A stretch of DNA of 64,000 bases from Prodigiosinella aquatilis (GTDB taxonomy: Bacteria > Pseudomonadota > Gammaproteobacteria > Enterobacterales > Enterobacteriaceae), in NCBI GenBank assembly GCA_030388725.1, contig CP128857.1, positions 1,302,001 through 1,366,000 on the forward strand. The letters are read 5' to 3'. Every line of letters begins with the position of its first letter. The stretch's first letter is position 1. A model generated the notes under the pieces. The model was given only the letters and a program-made list of their open reading frames with translations, was not told where the DNA came from and made no database searches. Shown in pieces: positions 25,911 to 35,339 of this stretch. The translations under genes were made by a program, and so were the position numbers.

Positions 25911-26756
25911 TCATAGCCTCCGGACACAGCCACCGACCCGAATACTGGCACCGGGGGTATCCGTGATTTCCACATCGAGTTGGCATGGAATGCCCATGTC
26001 TTCGCCCTGTATGATCGTGATGTTACCGCCATGGGGCCAATGAATTTCCCGTAAATATCCCCCCAAGGCGGCAGCGGCAGCCCCTGTCGCTGGATCTTCG
26101 TAGACGCCGCCAGCAGCGAACGGATTGCGCGCATGGAAGCGCTGGGCTGTCTCGGAAAAAACGATCATGATCGTCGCCAGTGATTCAGCATCCATCACTG
26201 TTTTGCCAGCATCAAGGTTGTAGGTCATGTCACGCAGGCTTTCGCGGTTATTGAGGGCCAGCAGAAGATGGTTGGCGCCAGCATTGATAATCGCTGGTGG
26301 GATGTGCGGGTCGAGATCAGTACTTGACCAGCCGAATAAATCAAGGGCTTTCGAAAGATAAACGGGTGGCACAATCTTCATCGTTGTTGACGGGGATTGT
26401 AAAGTAGCCCACGTCAAACGACCAGATGTGCGCCCCTCGACGGCGGCTTGTCCGTTTTTGAGTTGGAGCCGAAAGTGTCCGTCTCCCTGTCTCGTCGCCA
26501 ATGCTGCGCCAAGCGCGACCGTCGCATGACCGCAGAAAGGCACTTCCATGGCTGGTGCGAAGTAACGAACACGCCAGTCACCACTATCAGGCATCGCAAA
26601 CACTGTCTCGGAATAACCGATCTCGGCGGCAAGACGTTGCATGACCGAGGGATCAGGGAAAGTGTTGCAGATCACAACACCTGCGGGGTTGCCGCCATGA
26701 TCACCATTCGAAAAGGCGGCGAATCGTTCCACTGGGATTTCGGGAATCATAGTCAT
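25911..26756 (-). CDS. PhzF-family isomerase/epimerase
   Basis: Diaminopimelate-epimerase-fold enzyme of about 281 residues. PhzF signatures are RFAAFSNGDHGGNPAGVVIC near the N-terminus, GYSETVFAMP with the catalytic glutamate, EVPFCGHATVALGAALA, and GVYEDPATGAAAAALGGYL in the second half. ATG 26756 is preferred: GGAG lies nine bases upstream, inside a longer frame from 26771. No phenazine genes are present, so a role in small-molecule isomerisation or lactone handling is likely but undefined. Co-transcribed with the GNAT gene at 25419. Confidence 0.9.
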   Translation of the reverse strand: MTMIPEIPVERFAAFSNGDHGGNPAGVVICNTFPDPSVMQRLAAEIGYSETVFAMPDSGDWRVRYFAPAMEVPFCGHATVALGAALATRQGDGHFRLQLKNGQAAVEGRTSGRLTWATLQSPSTTMKIVPPVYLSKALDLFGWSSTDLDPHIPPAIINAGANHLLLALNNRESLRDMTYNLDAGKTVMDAESLATIMIVFSETAQRFHARNPFAAGGVYEDPATGAAAAALGGYLREIHWPHGGNITIIQGEDMGIPCQLDVEITDTPGASIRVGGCVRRL

Positions 26757-26842
26757 AAAACGTGTCTCCATGTCGTCGAGGTGACGGGACCTCTTTGGCC
26801 GTCGAAAATGGGGTTATGAAAGGACATCGTCTCCTGCGTTTA

Positions 26843-27121
26843 TCACCAGAACATCGAATCCATATCTATAATGTCACTTCTTTTTCGAAGGCCAGAAAAT
26901 AATTTGATATCATCATTAATTATTCTCAATTGCCTGCTTTCAGCAAAAAAAGTGCGGAAATTGGCACTGGAGGCATCAATATCGATGATTTTCCCGATCA
27001 TTACCACACCAGAGTCTTCCTTATTAATGAATTTTACTTGTATGATTTGAGGCTTGTGCAGCTGGTATGGCCAACGACATTCTTCGTTGGTGACCGGCCT
27101 GAGAGAAAAATAAGGATACAT
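26843..27121 (-). CDS. Possible small protein divergent from aroL
   Basis: Uncertain. The minus-strand frame from ATG 27121 encodes 92 residues beginning MYPYFSLRPVTNEECRW and including GKIIDIDASSANFRTFF and LRIINDDIKLFSGL, a protein-like beta-rich pattern. No domain is recognised. It starts six bases from the aroL start codon on the other strand, so one gene's ribosome-binding site would lie inside the other frame. The stretch could instead be plain aroL upstream sequence. The part of the frame overlapping aroL is a shadow. Confidence 0.3.
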   Translation of the reverse strand: MYPYFSLRPVTNEECRWPYQLHKPQIIQVKFINKEDSGVVMIGKIIDIDASSANFRTFFAESRQLRIINDDIKLFSGLRKRSDIIDMDSMFW

Positions 27122-27127
27122 CTTTAG

Positions 27128-27649
27128 ATGACACAGCCCATTTTTATGGTTGGTGCCAGAGGGTGCGGTAAAACCACGGTTGGTTGTGAACTGGCGCGGA
27201 CTCTTGGTTATACCTTTGTGGATACGGATATTTTTATGCAGGAGACCAGTCATATGACTGTCGCCGATGTCGTAGCTCAAAAAGGATGGCAAGAGTTTCG
27301 TCGTCGGGAAAGTGAAGCATTGCAGGCAGTCACGATGCCGAATCGGGTTATTGCCACTGGCGGCGGCATGGTTCTGTTAGAGAAGAATCGGCGTTTCATG
27401 CGTGAAAAGGGTATGGTTATTTATCTGTATGCGCCAGCTTCGTCGCTGGTTCAACGTCTGGAAGAAAGTCCACAGGCACATCAGCGGCCTACATTAACCG
27501 GGCGACCGATCGCTGAAGAAATAGCGGAAGTTCTGGCGGAGCGTGAGTCGTTTTATCAGGATGTAGCTCATTACAGGATTGATGCCACACAATCATTGCC
27601 ATCCATTGTGACCGATGTAATACAAGCGTTGCGTTTACCGATAGCGTGA
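27128..27649 (+). CDS. aroL: Shikimate kinase II AroL
   Basis: Phosphorylates shikimate at the 3-hydroxyl using ATP, in the common aromatic amino-acid pathway. The product is 173 residues, normal for AroL. Walker A is VGARGCGKTTVG. The shikimate-binding Asp and Arg are in TFVDTDIFM and EFRRRESEAL. The GGG motif is IATGGGMVLL, and the lid region has RPTLTGRPIAEE. From memory it closely follows the Erwinia chrysanthemi enzyme of known structure, with many conservative changes. It is followed by ppnP, which echoes the E. coli aroL-yaiA-aroM-yaiE order with yaiA and aroM absent. No clear TyrR box was seen upstream. Confidence 0.95.
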   Translation: MTQPIFMVGARGCGKTTVGCELARTLGYTFVDTDIFMQETSHMTVADVVAQKGWQEFRRRESEALQAVTMPNRVIATGGGMVLLEKNRRFMREKGMVIYLYAPASSLVQRLEESPQAHQRPTLTGRPIAEEIAEVLAERESFYQDVAHYRIDATQSLPSIVTDVIQALRLPIA

Positions 27650-27754
27650 GACAATGCCAGTGGCTGCACAAATTCGCAGAATAAATCGTGACAGCCAGCC
27701 TTTTCTCCTTCTAATATGAATTTTATCGACTTTTTGACGAAAAGGTAGCGCACT

Positions 27755-28039
27755 ATGCTGAATGTAAATGAATATTTTTCAGGGAAAGTGAAATCAATTG
27801 GATTTGATAGCGGCAGCATTGGCCGCGCTAGTGTCGGCGTGATGGCAGCAGGGGAGTATACTTTTGGTACCGGTCAGGCTGAAGAGATGACAGTCATTAG
27901 CGGCGCCTTAAATGTATTATTGCCCGGTTCGCCGGACTGGCAGGTTTTTATGCCCGGTGAGTCTTTTTTCGTACCGGCTAAAAGTGAATTCAATTTACAG
28001 GTATCTGAAAATTCATCCTATCTTTGCAAATACTTGTAA
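27755..28039 (+). CDS. ppnP: Pyrimidine/purine nucleoside phosphorylase PpnP
   Basis: Small cupin enzyme of 94 residues (E. coli YaiE) that cleaves nucleosides with phosphate to base and ribose-1-phosphate. The whole chain matches the family: MLNVNEYFSGKVKSIGFD, SVGVMAAGEYTFGTG, MTVISGALNVLLPG and the closing SSYLCKYL. ATG 27755 is the natural start. It lies 105 bases after aroL on the same strand. Role: nucleoside salvage, cytosolic. Confidence 0.95.
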   Translation: MLNVNEYFSGKVKSIGFDSGSIGRASVGVMAAGEYTFGTGQAEEMTVISGALNVLLPGSPDWQVFMPGESFFVPAKSEFNLQVSENSSYLCKYL

Positions 28040-28120
28040 TCACGGTACGTAATTATCTCTTCTTATGATGGCTAATAATGAAATGTTATTAGCCGATACT
28101 CTCCTGTTTTTATACACCTT

Positions 28121-28149
28121 GATACTCAATAGATTTCAAGATGCAGGAG
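28121..28149 (+). repeat. Solo end of the intergenic repeat
   Basis: GATACTCAATAGATTTCAAG followed by ATGCAGGA matches the left end of copies A and C. No matching right end was found close by, so it is a truncated copy. Confidence 0.5.
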
Positions 28150-28465
28150 AATAGCATGAGAGAGGACTCAATAATTCATTGAATTTATTGAATATTTAGT
28201 ACATCCTTTCACTTTTTCTAATTCATAATATTTTCTTATATTAAAAAATAAATTAAAACTCTATAAAATAAATGCAAGTCGTTGTATTTTTTCTGTGAGA
28301 TTAATCTGATTTTTCTCTTATTCTCTTTGAGCAGATTTTTCCTTTTGGACAGATCTTTTAATCAAGTCTTCTGGGGAAATGAGGGTTAGCGGGAATTTGG
28401 CAGGAATATTGTTGCTCTCACAAAATGGAATATCTGGGTTTTTATTTAAAATAATCAGCATGATT

Positions 28466-28672
28466 ACATACCCAATAAACTTCGAGTGGCAGAAAGGCGG
28501 CAAACGAGAACATCCCGATGAGCTTACTCAGGTAAGTGGCTAGGGTGACAACTCTGCCAAGGGCAGATTTGAACGCCGCTTACAACTGCCCCAACGGGGC
28601 GAGGTCCAGAGATGGGCTGGGTAACTGAACGCGTAGCCAATACATCTGCAACTTGAACGATGGCGGGTATAA
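28466..28672 (+). repeat. Intergenic repeat element, copy B
   Basis: About 207 bases with the left end ATACCCAATAAACTTCGAGT and right end CTTGAACGATGGCGGGTATA (imperfect inverted ends). It shares the internal blocks CCCGATGAGCTTACTCAGGT and GGTAACTGAACGC with copy A. It ends 25 bases before the chemoreceptor ATG. It contains a GC-rich hairpin (CTGCCCCAACGGGGCGAGG) not present in copy A. Confidence 0.78.
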
Positions 28673-28697
28673 ATAATCATTTCATAAGTGGTTAACT

Positions 28698-30488
28698 ATG
28701 CTTAAAACGACACGTTCACGTATTCTGGCTGTTTGTACGACCATCATTGTGCTCTCCTTGGCTATTAATACCTTTTTTAACTATCGGGTGACGGACAAAT
28801 ACAATACAGAGTCCATCAATAACCTTCTGACAGCAGTGACATCAAGCCATAGTCTCGCCATCGGGGACTGGGTTGAGTCCAAAAAACAGATGATTGCATC
28901 ATTGAATAATGTTGCACTGACCAATGATCACCCGATTCCTACTTTCAAGCAGATGGCTGCCGCAGGAAATTTTATTAACGTTTATATGGGGTATGCCAAC
29001 AAGACAGCGAAGTTCTCCGATCCTGGTGATATTCCTGCCGATTATAACCCGACAGTCCGTCCCTGGTATCAACAGGCGGTACGTGAGGGCAAACCGGTTG
29101 TCACCGCACCTTATCTGGATATGGCGACCAACACGATTGTCGTGTCTTTTGTTGCGCCAGTGCTGGATGGCAGTACGGTGAAAGGCGTGTTGGGCGGCGA
29201 TGTGACGATGCAAAGTGTCATTGCCAATGTTAAATCCATCCATCCCACGCCTGACAGCTACGGCATTCTGATTCAAGCGGATGGTACTATCATTGCACAT
29301 CCTGATGAGAAACTGACGCTGAAGAAAATCGCGGATATTGCACCTGGCATCAATCTGAGTGAGGTGCTAAAAGCGGAACATCCGGTGAATGTTGTGATCA
29401 GTGGCAGTGATAAACTGGTACGTGCTCAGGTGGTCAAGGGGACTGACTGGTACATGCTGGTGGCGTTGGATGAAAAAGAAGCTACGGCCGGAATGCATTC
29501 ACTGTTGTGGACGTCGGTGAGTACGCTGGTGGTGATTGCAATTCTGGGATCACTGATTGTGGGATTCCTGATTAATTCTTCGCTGAGGCGCTTGTTGCAA
29601 GTTCGTGACGCGATGGACGACATCAGCAGTGGTACCAATGACTTAACACTTCGCTTGCCGGATGACGGTCATGATGAGGTGTCGCAGATTGCCCGTTCAT
29701 TTAACACTTTCATCGATAAACTCAGCATGATCATGCTGCAAATCCGGGATATCAGTGCCTCGCTACAAGTGGCTACAGGTGAAATTGCTGCCGGGAATAA
29801 CGATCTTTCCTCTCGAACTGAGGCCTCTGCAGCGAGTTTGCAGCAGACGGCTGCGGCGTTAGAAGAGATCTCTGCTACCGTGACGCAGTCGGCAGGATCC
29901 GCTCAACAGGTCAATGCTCGTGCGCTATCACTGGCGAGTGATGCCAGTACCGGCGGTAAAGTGGTATCCGATGTTATCGTCACGATGGATGAGATTGTCG
30001 TCGCGTCTGGTAAGGTTGGCGATATCATCGGTGTTATTGATGGTATTGCGTTCCAGACTAATATCCTGGCTCTTAACGCGGCGGTGGAAGCCGCGCGTGC
30101 CGGCGAGCAAGGTCGCGGTTTTGCCGTGGTGGCGTCTGAGGTTCGCGGGCTGGCACAGCGTAGCGCGCAGGCGGCAAAAGAAATTAAGACATTGATAGAA
30201 GCGACGGTAGAGAGTGTTACCGAAGGGTCTCGACAGGTCCGTCAGGCCAGCGACACCATGAATGAAATAGTGAGTGGTGTCTCTACTGTGACCACAGTAA
30301 TGTCTGAAATAACACAAGCTTCTGAGGAGCAGATGCGCGGCATTCAGGAGATCAATAAAGCGGTGGCGCAATTGGATTCGATGGTGCAGCAGAATGCCGC
30401 ACTGGTACAGGAATCCGCATCGGCTTCCGCAGCGCTGCAATCTCAAACGGAAGAACTAACCTCAACCATCGGACACTTCAAACTGTAA
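28698..30488 (+). CDS. Methyl-accepting chemotaxis protein, dCache type
   Basis: Complete 596-residue chemoreceptor. Transmembrane 1 is at residues about 8-28 (ILAVCTTIIVLSLAINTFF). The periplasmic dCache_1 sensor is at about 30-270, with YNPTVRPWYQQAVREGKPVV and YGILIQADGTIIAHP as the PDC motifs that bind amino acids or related ligands. Transmembrane 2 is at about 277-297, followed by HAMP (VRDAMDDISSG). The signalling domain has the conserved tip IGVIDGIAFQTNILALNAAV. There is no C-terminal NWETF-like pentapeptide, so adaptation would need help from other receptors. It lies alone, just downstream of repeat copy B. Ligand unknown. Confidence 0.95.
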   Translation: MLKTTRSRILAVCTTIIVLSLAINTFFNYRVTDKYNTESINNLLTAVTSSHSLAIGDWVESKKQMIASLNNVALTNDHPIPTFKQMAAAGNFINVYMGYANKTAKFSDPGDIPADYNPTVRPWYQQAVREGKPVVTAPYLDMATNTIVVSFVAPVLDGSTVKGVLGGDVTMQSVIANVKSIHPTPDSYGILIQADGTIIAHPDEKLTLKKIADIAPGINLSEVLKAEHPVNVVISGSDKLVRAQVVKGTDWYMLVALDEKEATAGMHSLLWTSVSTLVVIAILGSLIVGFLINSSLRRLLQVRDAMDDISSGTNDLTLRLPDDGHDEVSQIARSFNTFIDKLSMIMLQIRDISASLQVATGEIAAGNNDLSSRTEASAASLQQTAAALEEISATVTQSAGSAQQVNARALSLASDASTGGKVVSDVIVTMDEIVVASGKVGDIIGVIDGIAFQTNILALNAAVEAARAGEQGRGFAVVASEVRGLAQRSAQAAKEIKTLIEATVESVTEGSRQVRQASDTMNEIVSGVSTVTTVMSEITQASEEQMRGIQEINKAVAQLDSMVQQNAALVQESASASAALQSQTEELTSTIGHFKL

Positions 30489-30507
30489 TTGTCATAACGC
30501 CACTCAC

Positions 30508-30528
30508 CCCGCCGGATTATTCGGCGGG
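30508..30528. terminator. Hairpin between convergent receptor and rdgC
   Basis: A 7-bp GC-only stem CCCGCCG/CGGCGGG with loop GATTATT lies between the receptor stop and the rdgC stop. The T run is weak on both strands, so it may be a weak or Rho-assisted terminator. Confidence 0.5.
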
Positions 30529-30550
30529 ATGCCTTTACGCACCAACGTTC

Positions 30551-31462
30551 TTAACGCTGGGCTTCGCCACCTAAGGCTTCCGTCAGATTTTTGATCAACG
30601 CGGCCAACTCGCCAGTCATCAGGATAAAGTCCGCATCAAAGCGTTGTGCCGCGTCTTCCCGGTCTATATCGTCGTTTTGTTCACGCAGCATATCGGAAAA
30701 TTTCAGTCGTTTGAGCGAACCATCATCGGACAGTACCAGTTGTACTCGCTCCTGCCAGTCCAGCGCCAATTTGGTCACCACCTTGCCAGCTTCGATGTGG
30801 GCAGCAATTTCATCGCTGACCAGTGCCTGTTTTTTGCAACGGATAACGCCACCCTCTTCCAGAATGGCTTTCAGTTCTGCCTCATCCTGGAGTGTAAAAC
30901 CAGCAGGTGTCTCACCAGATCGCACCCATTCAGTAAGCGTGAGTTCGATCGGGTTTTCCATTGTTAACGGGACTACTGGTAACGAACCGAGGGTTTTCCG
31001 CAGTAAGGCCAGTGTGTCCTCGGCTTTTTTTGCGCTGGCGGCATCAACCATAATCAGATTGTTGACGGTGTCTACCCATAACCAGATTTGACCAAAGCGG
31101 CTGAAAGCCCGAGGCAACAGGCTGTGCAGAACTTCATCTTTTAAAGCGTCTTTTTCGGTTTTTTTTAGTTTACGGTGTTGTTCGCCTTCCAGTTTTTCAA
31201 TTTTTTCCTGCAAGGTCTGTTTAATGACTGGTGAGGGTAGAATTTTCTCTTCTTTGCGTGCGCAGATAATAATCTGGCCGTTGGCAACATGAGTAAATAC
31301 GTCGCTATGGGAACCCATCGGTGAAACCCATCCACTTTTGGTCATATCCTGGCTGCCACACGGTGTAAAGGCAAAGGCGGCCAGCTGTTTTTCCATCTCA
31401 TCCGCTGACAGGCTGATATCGCGATTCAGGCGATAGATCATTAAATTTTTAAACCACAGCAT
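30551..31462 (-). CDS. rdgC: Recombination-associated protein RdgC
   Basis: Ring-shaped double-strand DNA-binding protein of 303 residues that limits RecA filament formation and replication restart by recombination. The whole chain matches RdgC: MLWFKNLMIYRLNRDISLSA, EKQLAAFAFTPCGSQDMTKS with GWVSPMG, EKILPSPVIKQTL, and IRCKKQALVSDEIAAH. Length equals the E. coli protein. It is upstream of sbcC on the same strand, without araJ and mak in between. The start is ATG 31462. Confidence 0.97.
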   Translation of the reverse strand: MLWFKNLMIYRLNRDISLSADEMEKQLAAFAFTPCGSQDMTKSGWVSPMGSHSDVFTHVANGQIIICARKEEKILPSPVIKQTLQEKIEKLEGEQHRKLKKTEKDALKDEVLHSLLPRAFSRFGQIWLWVDTVNNLIMVDAASAKKAEDTLALLRKTLGSLPVVPLTMENPIELTLTEWVRSGETPAGFTLQDEAELKAILEEGGVIRCKKQALVSDEIAAHIEAGKVVTKLALDWQERVQLVLSDDGSLKRLKFSDMLREQNDDIDREDAAQRFDADFILMTGELAALIKNLTEALGGEAQR

Positions 31463-31655
31463 TTATGTTATCCCAGGCTGGCGTGTGGTGAAGACACGCG
31501 ATTTTATTCACAGTGCGCATGATAACGAATTGCGCTGGGGGAAAGTAAGATAAAATAGTCTCATAACGGATTCACGGTCAGCGTATGTCGTCGTTTCTCG
31601 TGCCGCGAGTGTTGCATCGGGCCACGGCATTGGGGATATCGTGGCCCGCAAGTTG

Positions 31656-34600
31656 TTATTTCACCGCATACTCACTGTCGAGTTGGCTGATGCCCAGACC
31701 ATTGCGTTTTTTTACCCGAATTTGTACCTGAATTCGCTCTTTCATCGCCTCAACATGACTGATTACGCCAATCGTTTTGCCAGAGGCATTCAGGTTATCC
31801 AGTACATCCAGCGCGGAATCCAGCGTTTCGCCATCCAGCGTACCGAAGCCCTCATCCAGAAATAGTGAGTCAATGCGTGTTTTGTTACTGACCAAATCGG
31901 AGAGCGCCAGCGCCAGCGCCAGACTGACCAGAAAACTTTCCCCGCCGGACAAGGTTCGCGTATCCCGAACGGCGTCCGCCTGCCAGGTATCTACTACCTG
32001 TAACTCCAGCGTGTCAGAGGCTTTACGTTGCAGCAGATAACGGCCATGCAGGCGTGAAAGTTGGCGGTTGGCCAAATAGACCAGATGGTCCAGTGTTAAT
32101 CCCTGGGCAAAACGGCGGAATTTGTCGCCTTTTTGCGAGCCGATCAGGTAGTTAAGATAACCCCAGTCGTCGCATCCTTGCTGGCTTTTGGTAATATCAT
32201 CCAGCAATACCTGTTGTTTGAGTCGGTGTTGCTGGTCACTGGCCAGTTGTTGACGTAACTCTCCTTGTCGTTGAACCTCGGTTTTAAGCTCATTGCTCAA
32301 TCCAGCGAGCGTTTGATTGATATCTGACGGGTTAATGTCTTCTGACAGTGAATCCGGTTTTCTGGCCAGGTGCTGTGCCAGCGCCAGTTCCGCCTGCTGA
32401 TACAGTGCCTCAACCTGCTGCTGTCGCTGACTGATTTTTTCTTTCAACGCCATAAGTTGGTTACGCTCGGCTTCATCCAACAGCGCGAGTTTAAAGGTGT
32501 CTTCATTATCAAACTGGCTTTGTTGCAGCGCGGTATCAAAATGCTGTACCGCCTGCTGATAAGCCGTTTGAGTTCGTTGATATTGCTGTTCCAGACTGCC
32601 TTTTTCACCGCTAAGACGGCTGAACGCAGACTGTCCTTGCTGCCATTGTGCCTGAGACTTCTGACGGTATTGTTCATGCTTCTGACTGAGCTGACGCAAT
32701 TGCCCAAGAATGTCACCGACCTGTTTGTTACCGAATAACTGCCAGCGGGTCTGTTGAGCTTGTTCCAGCGACTGCGTCGTTTCCGTCAATTGCTGTTGTT
32801 GTGTTTTGATGGCTTCGTCTATTTCACGCAAACGCCGTTCATCACCTTCAATTTCGGTATTCAGTGACGATAATAGAGGGGTTTGCTGATGTTGTTCGTG
32901 CTCGTTCTCCTGCCATCGCAGCCACTCCATCTGACGTTGACCAAGCCATGATTCTTGCTCGTCAGTATCGGGAATTGGCAGACCGAAGCGCATAAGTGAC
33001 TGCGTGATAGATTGGTGCAGGCGATTTTGCTCCTGCTCGGCCTTTTCTCGTGTTTGTTGCAATTCGATATGCGTGGTTTCCAGCATGTGTTGTTGCTGGA
33101 TATTCAACGCCATCTGCTGTTCCGTTTGTTGCAATAGCTGATTGGCTGCGGTCAGTAAATCCTTACTTTTTTGTACCTGGTGCTGATTTTGCTCTCGTTC
33201 TGTAATCTGGGACTGGAGTGATCGTTCCTGCTCATCGCACTGTTCCAGCCAGGTGGTAAGTGTTTCTGGCTGCTGTGGGTTGAAGTTTACAAGTAAGTGT
33301 TCACTTAGCATTTGGCATTCCTGTTGGAGTGCCTCATGTTCCTGAGAAACATTTAACAGTGCAGTTTGTTGTTGCTGACGCTGTTGCTGTAATAACTGTA
33401 GCTGCGTTTCTGTTTGTATCACCGTCGCCTTCAGTGTTTCCACTTCCTGACGTAGGGCATGCAGTCGATTCTGGGTTTCTGAAACGCGCAGTGTCTGATA
33501 GCGTTCAACTGCCGGATGATGTGTAGAACCACACAATGGACACTCTTTACCCGGTTGTAATTGACTCCGTTCGTTTTCCAGACTGGCAATCCGCTGTTCC
33601 AGTTCATAGCGTTTATCTAAATCGATCAGGTGTTGGGCCTGCTGTTGATACTCCTGACGTTGTCGTAACTGTAATGCTTCCAACTGCTCGATGCGGTGTT
33701 GAGACGCCTGTTGCTGTGCATCCAGCAATTGATACTGGTTGGATAATCGGTGCAGGACTGTGGCGTTGGTCGAGAGTTGTTGCCGTTGCGGTCGCTGAGT
33801 GGTGAGTTGGACAAGCTGCTGCTGGAGCGTTGTTACTGGCAACTGTTGTTCCTGTTGCTGGTGGCGTTGCTGATGTTGCTCGAGTAACTGCTGCGCTCGT
33901 CCGGTGGCGGTCTGCTGTGCATCACGTTTTTCGATGAGCTTCACCTGTTGACGTTGCAGATGTTCTGACTGCTCCTGCTGTTGTGCAAGTTTGTCCTGTA
34001 GTATCAGTAGTTCCTGTAATAGTTTCCGTTGCTGTGGGAACTGGGCCTGCCAAAGCGGGATATGGCTTCCCCAGTGTTGATACATCAGGTTTTGCTGTCG
34101 GTAAATGTCAATTTGCCTTAACCGTTCCTGGGTTTGGTGATACTGCTGACGTAATTGCTCTAGCTTGCCGATAGCGGCTTTCTGTTGGTTACGCTGCTGC
34201 TCTAGCGCGTGCTGATACCGGTTGCGTTGCTCCTGCTGCGTGGCGATATGGTGGTCCAGCGGTAGGACTTGTTCGTTGATCAGGGTTTCCTGTTGCTGAC
34301 GGTAATCGGCATGCTCCTGTTGCGCCACTATCGCTTTTTCGGCTTGTGATTTCAGTAAAGCCACGACGGATTGCTGGTTGGTCAACTGGTCAGTCAAGTC
34401 GGTAATGTGCTGGGCCAGTAACGTTTTTTCACGTTGACATCGTTCTTGCGTATCATAAAGAGGACGTAATTTTTCCGCTGGCTCACCTGTCGCCAGTCGT
34501 TCCAGTTGTGGTCGAGCCTGTTGTTGCATCTGCTCTACCTGACTGCGCTGCTGTTGCGTGGCAGTGAGTGCCTGCTGACATTGCGCCAGTGCTTCATACC

Positions 34601-35339
34601 AGCGCTGATGTGCGAGGATTTCATCACGTTGTAGACTCAGTGACTGCTCTCGTTGTTGTCGTGCTGACAACTGATGTTCCAGTTCCGCACGCTGTTCATC
34701 ACTCAGCAATTCGATGCTGCTGGCGCGTGCGCGGAATGTATCCAATTGAATCTGTGCTTCTTTATGCTGCTCAAATACCCGTTCTGAAATGAGGCCGTAA
34801 ATCTCCGTACCTGTCAGTTCTTCCAGTAATTCTGCCCGTTCGTTGGCATCGGCGTTGAGAAAAGCGGCGAATTGCCCTTGGGATAGCAGCATGGATTTGG
34901 TGAACCGGTCGAAATCAAGGCCGGTGATATCGGCAATCATCGCCAGCTTGTCATTGATCTTTTCTGTCAGAATTTTGCCGTCGGCACACCGAGCTAACTC
35001 GACTTTTGGTGGTTGTAGATTCCCTTCCGGTGAATTACGGGCCCGACGTTGACTCCAGAAGGCCCGATAGGCAATACCCTTGACTTCAAATTCAACTTCG
35101 GCCAGCGACTCAGCGGTATGTCGCGTCATCAGTTCATTCTGAGTAGGTGTCACTTTCAGCCGCGGTGTCTGGTGATATAACGCCAGACAGATGGCGTCGA
35201 GCAGTGTGGTTTTACCAGCACCGGTCGGCCCGGTGATGGCAAACAGGCTATTACTGACGAAAGGTTCGCGAGTGAAATCAACTTTCCACTCGCCTTGTAG
35301 CGAGTTGAGGTTTTTTAAACGCAGGCTGAGTATTTTCAT
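31656..35339 (-). CDS. sbcC: Exonuclease SbcCD ATPase subunit SbcC
   Basis: SMC-like ATPase that with SbcD cleaves hairpins and protein-blocked DNA ends. The 1227-residue chain has Walker A at about 34 (AITGPTGAGKTTLLDAICLA). Long coiled-coil arms, extremely rich in glutamine, run from about 180 to 1050. They are interrupted near residue 600 by the zinc hook ECPLCGSTHHPA. At the C-terminus the ABC signature is TLSGGESFLVSLALALALSD and Walker B with D-loop is SLFLDEGFGTLDGETLDSAL. It overlaps the end of sbcD by 4 bases (35336-35339), so the pair is translationally coupled. It is longer than E. coli SbcC (about 1050 residues), mainly in the arms. Confidence 0.96.
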   Translation of the reverse strand: MKILSLRLKNLNSLQGEWKVDFTREPFVSNSLFAITGPTGAGKTTLLDAICLALYHQTPRLKVTPTQNELMTRHTAESLAEVEFEVKGIAYRAFWSQRRARNSPEGNLQPPKVELARCADGKILTEKINDKLAMIADITGLDFDRFTKSMLLSQGQFAAFLNADANERAELLEELTGTEIYGLISERVFEQHKEAQIQLDTFRARASSIELLSDEQRAELEHQLSARQQREQSLSLQRDEILAHQRWYEALAQCQQALTATQQQRSQVEQMQQQARPQLERLATGEPAEKLRPLYDTQERCQREKTLLAQHITDLTDQLTNQQSVVALLKSQAEKAIVAQQEHADYRQQQETLINEQVLPLDHHIATQQEQRNRYQHALEQQRNQQKAAIGKLEQLRQQYHQTQERLRQIDIYRQQNLMYQHWGSHIPLWQAQFPQQRKLLQELLILQDKLAQQQEQSEHLQRQQVKLIEKRDAQQTATGRAQQLLEQHQQRHQQQEQQLPVTTLQQQLVQLTTQRPQRQQLSTNATVLHRLSNQYQLLDAQQQASQHRIEQLEALQLRQRQEYQQQAQHLIDLDKRYELEQRIASLENERSQLQPGKECPLCGSTHHPAVERYQTLRVSETQNRLHALRQEVETLKATVIQTETQLQLLQQQRQQQQTALLNVSQEHEALQQECQMLSEHLLVNFNPQQPETLTTWLEQCDEQERSLQSQITEREQNQHQVQKSKDLLTAANQLLQQTEQQMALNIQQQHMLETTHIELQQTREKAEQEQNRLHQSITQSLMRFGLPIPDTDEQESWLGQRQMEWLRWQENEHEQHQQTPLLSSLNTEIEGDERRLREIDEAIKTQQQQLTETTQSLEQAQQTRWQLFGNKQVGDILGQLRQLSQKHEQYRQKSQAQWQQGQSAFSRLSGEKGSLEQQYQRTQTAYQQAVQHFDTALQQSQFDNEDTFKLALLDEAERNQLMALKEKISQRQQQVEALYQQAELALAQHLARKPDSLSEDINPSDINQTLAGLSNELKTEVQRQGELRQQLASDQQHRLKQQVLLDDITKSQQGCDDWGYLNYLIGSQKGDKFRRFAQGLTLDHLVYLANRQLSRLHGRYLLQRKASDTLELQVVDTWQADAVRDTRTLSGGESFLVSLALALALSDLVSNKTRIDSLFLDEGFGTLDGETLDSALDVLDNLNASGKTIGVISHVEAMKERIQVQIRVKKRNGLGISQLDSEYAVK

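Larger units (their letters stand above)
28040..28697. other. AT-rich intergenic region with repeat copies
   Basis: About 650 bases before the second chemoreceptor. The left half is very AT-rich. A half-element of the intergenic repeat occurs at 28121-28149 and a full copy at 28466-28672. A 61-codon minus-strand frame at 28318-28503 lacks support. The chemoreceptor promoter should lie here. Confidence 0.5.

Noticed and set aside
25911..26756. Phenazine biosynthesis locus suggested by PhzF
   Set aside because: No other phz-like gene lies nearby; the PhzF family is broad and mostly unrelated to phenazines.
27000..27127. Possible TyrR box before aroL
   Set aside because: Only loose TTTAC/TGTA fragments without the six-base spacing of TGTAAA-N6-TTTACA.
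28318..28503. 61-codon minus-strand frame near repeat copy B
   Set aside because: Low-complexity, overlaps the repeat end, no ribosome-binding site.
31660..35330. Short plus-strand frames inside sbcC
   Set aside because: All are antisense by-products of the Gln-rich coiled-coil coding sequence.
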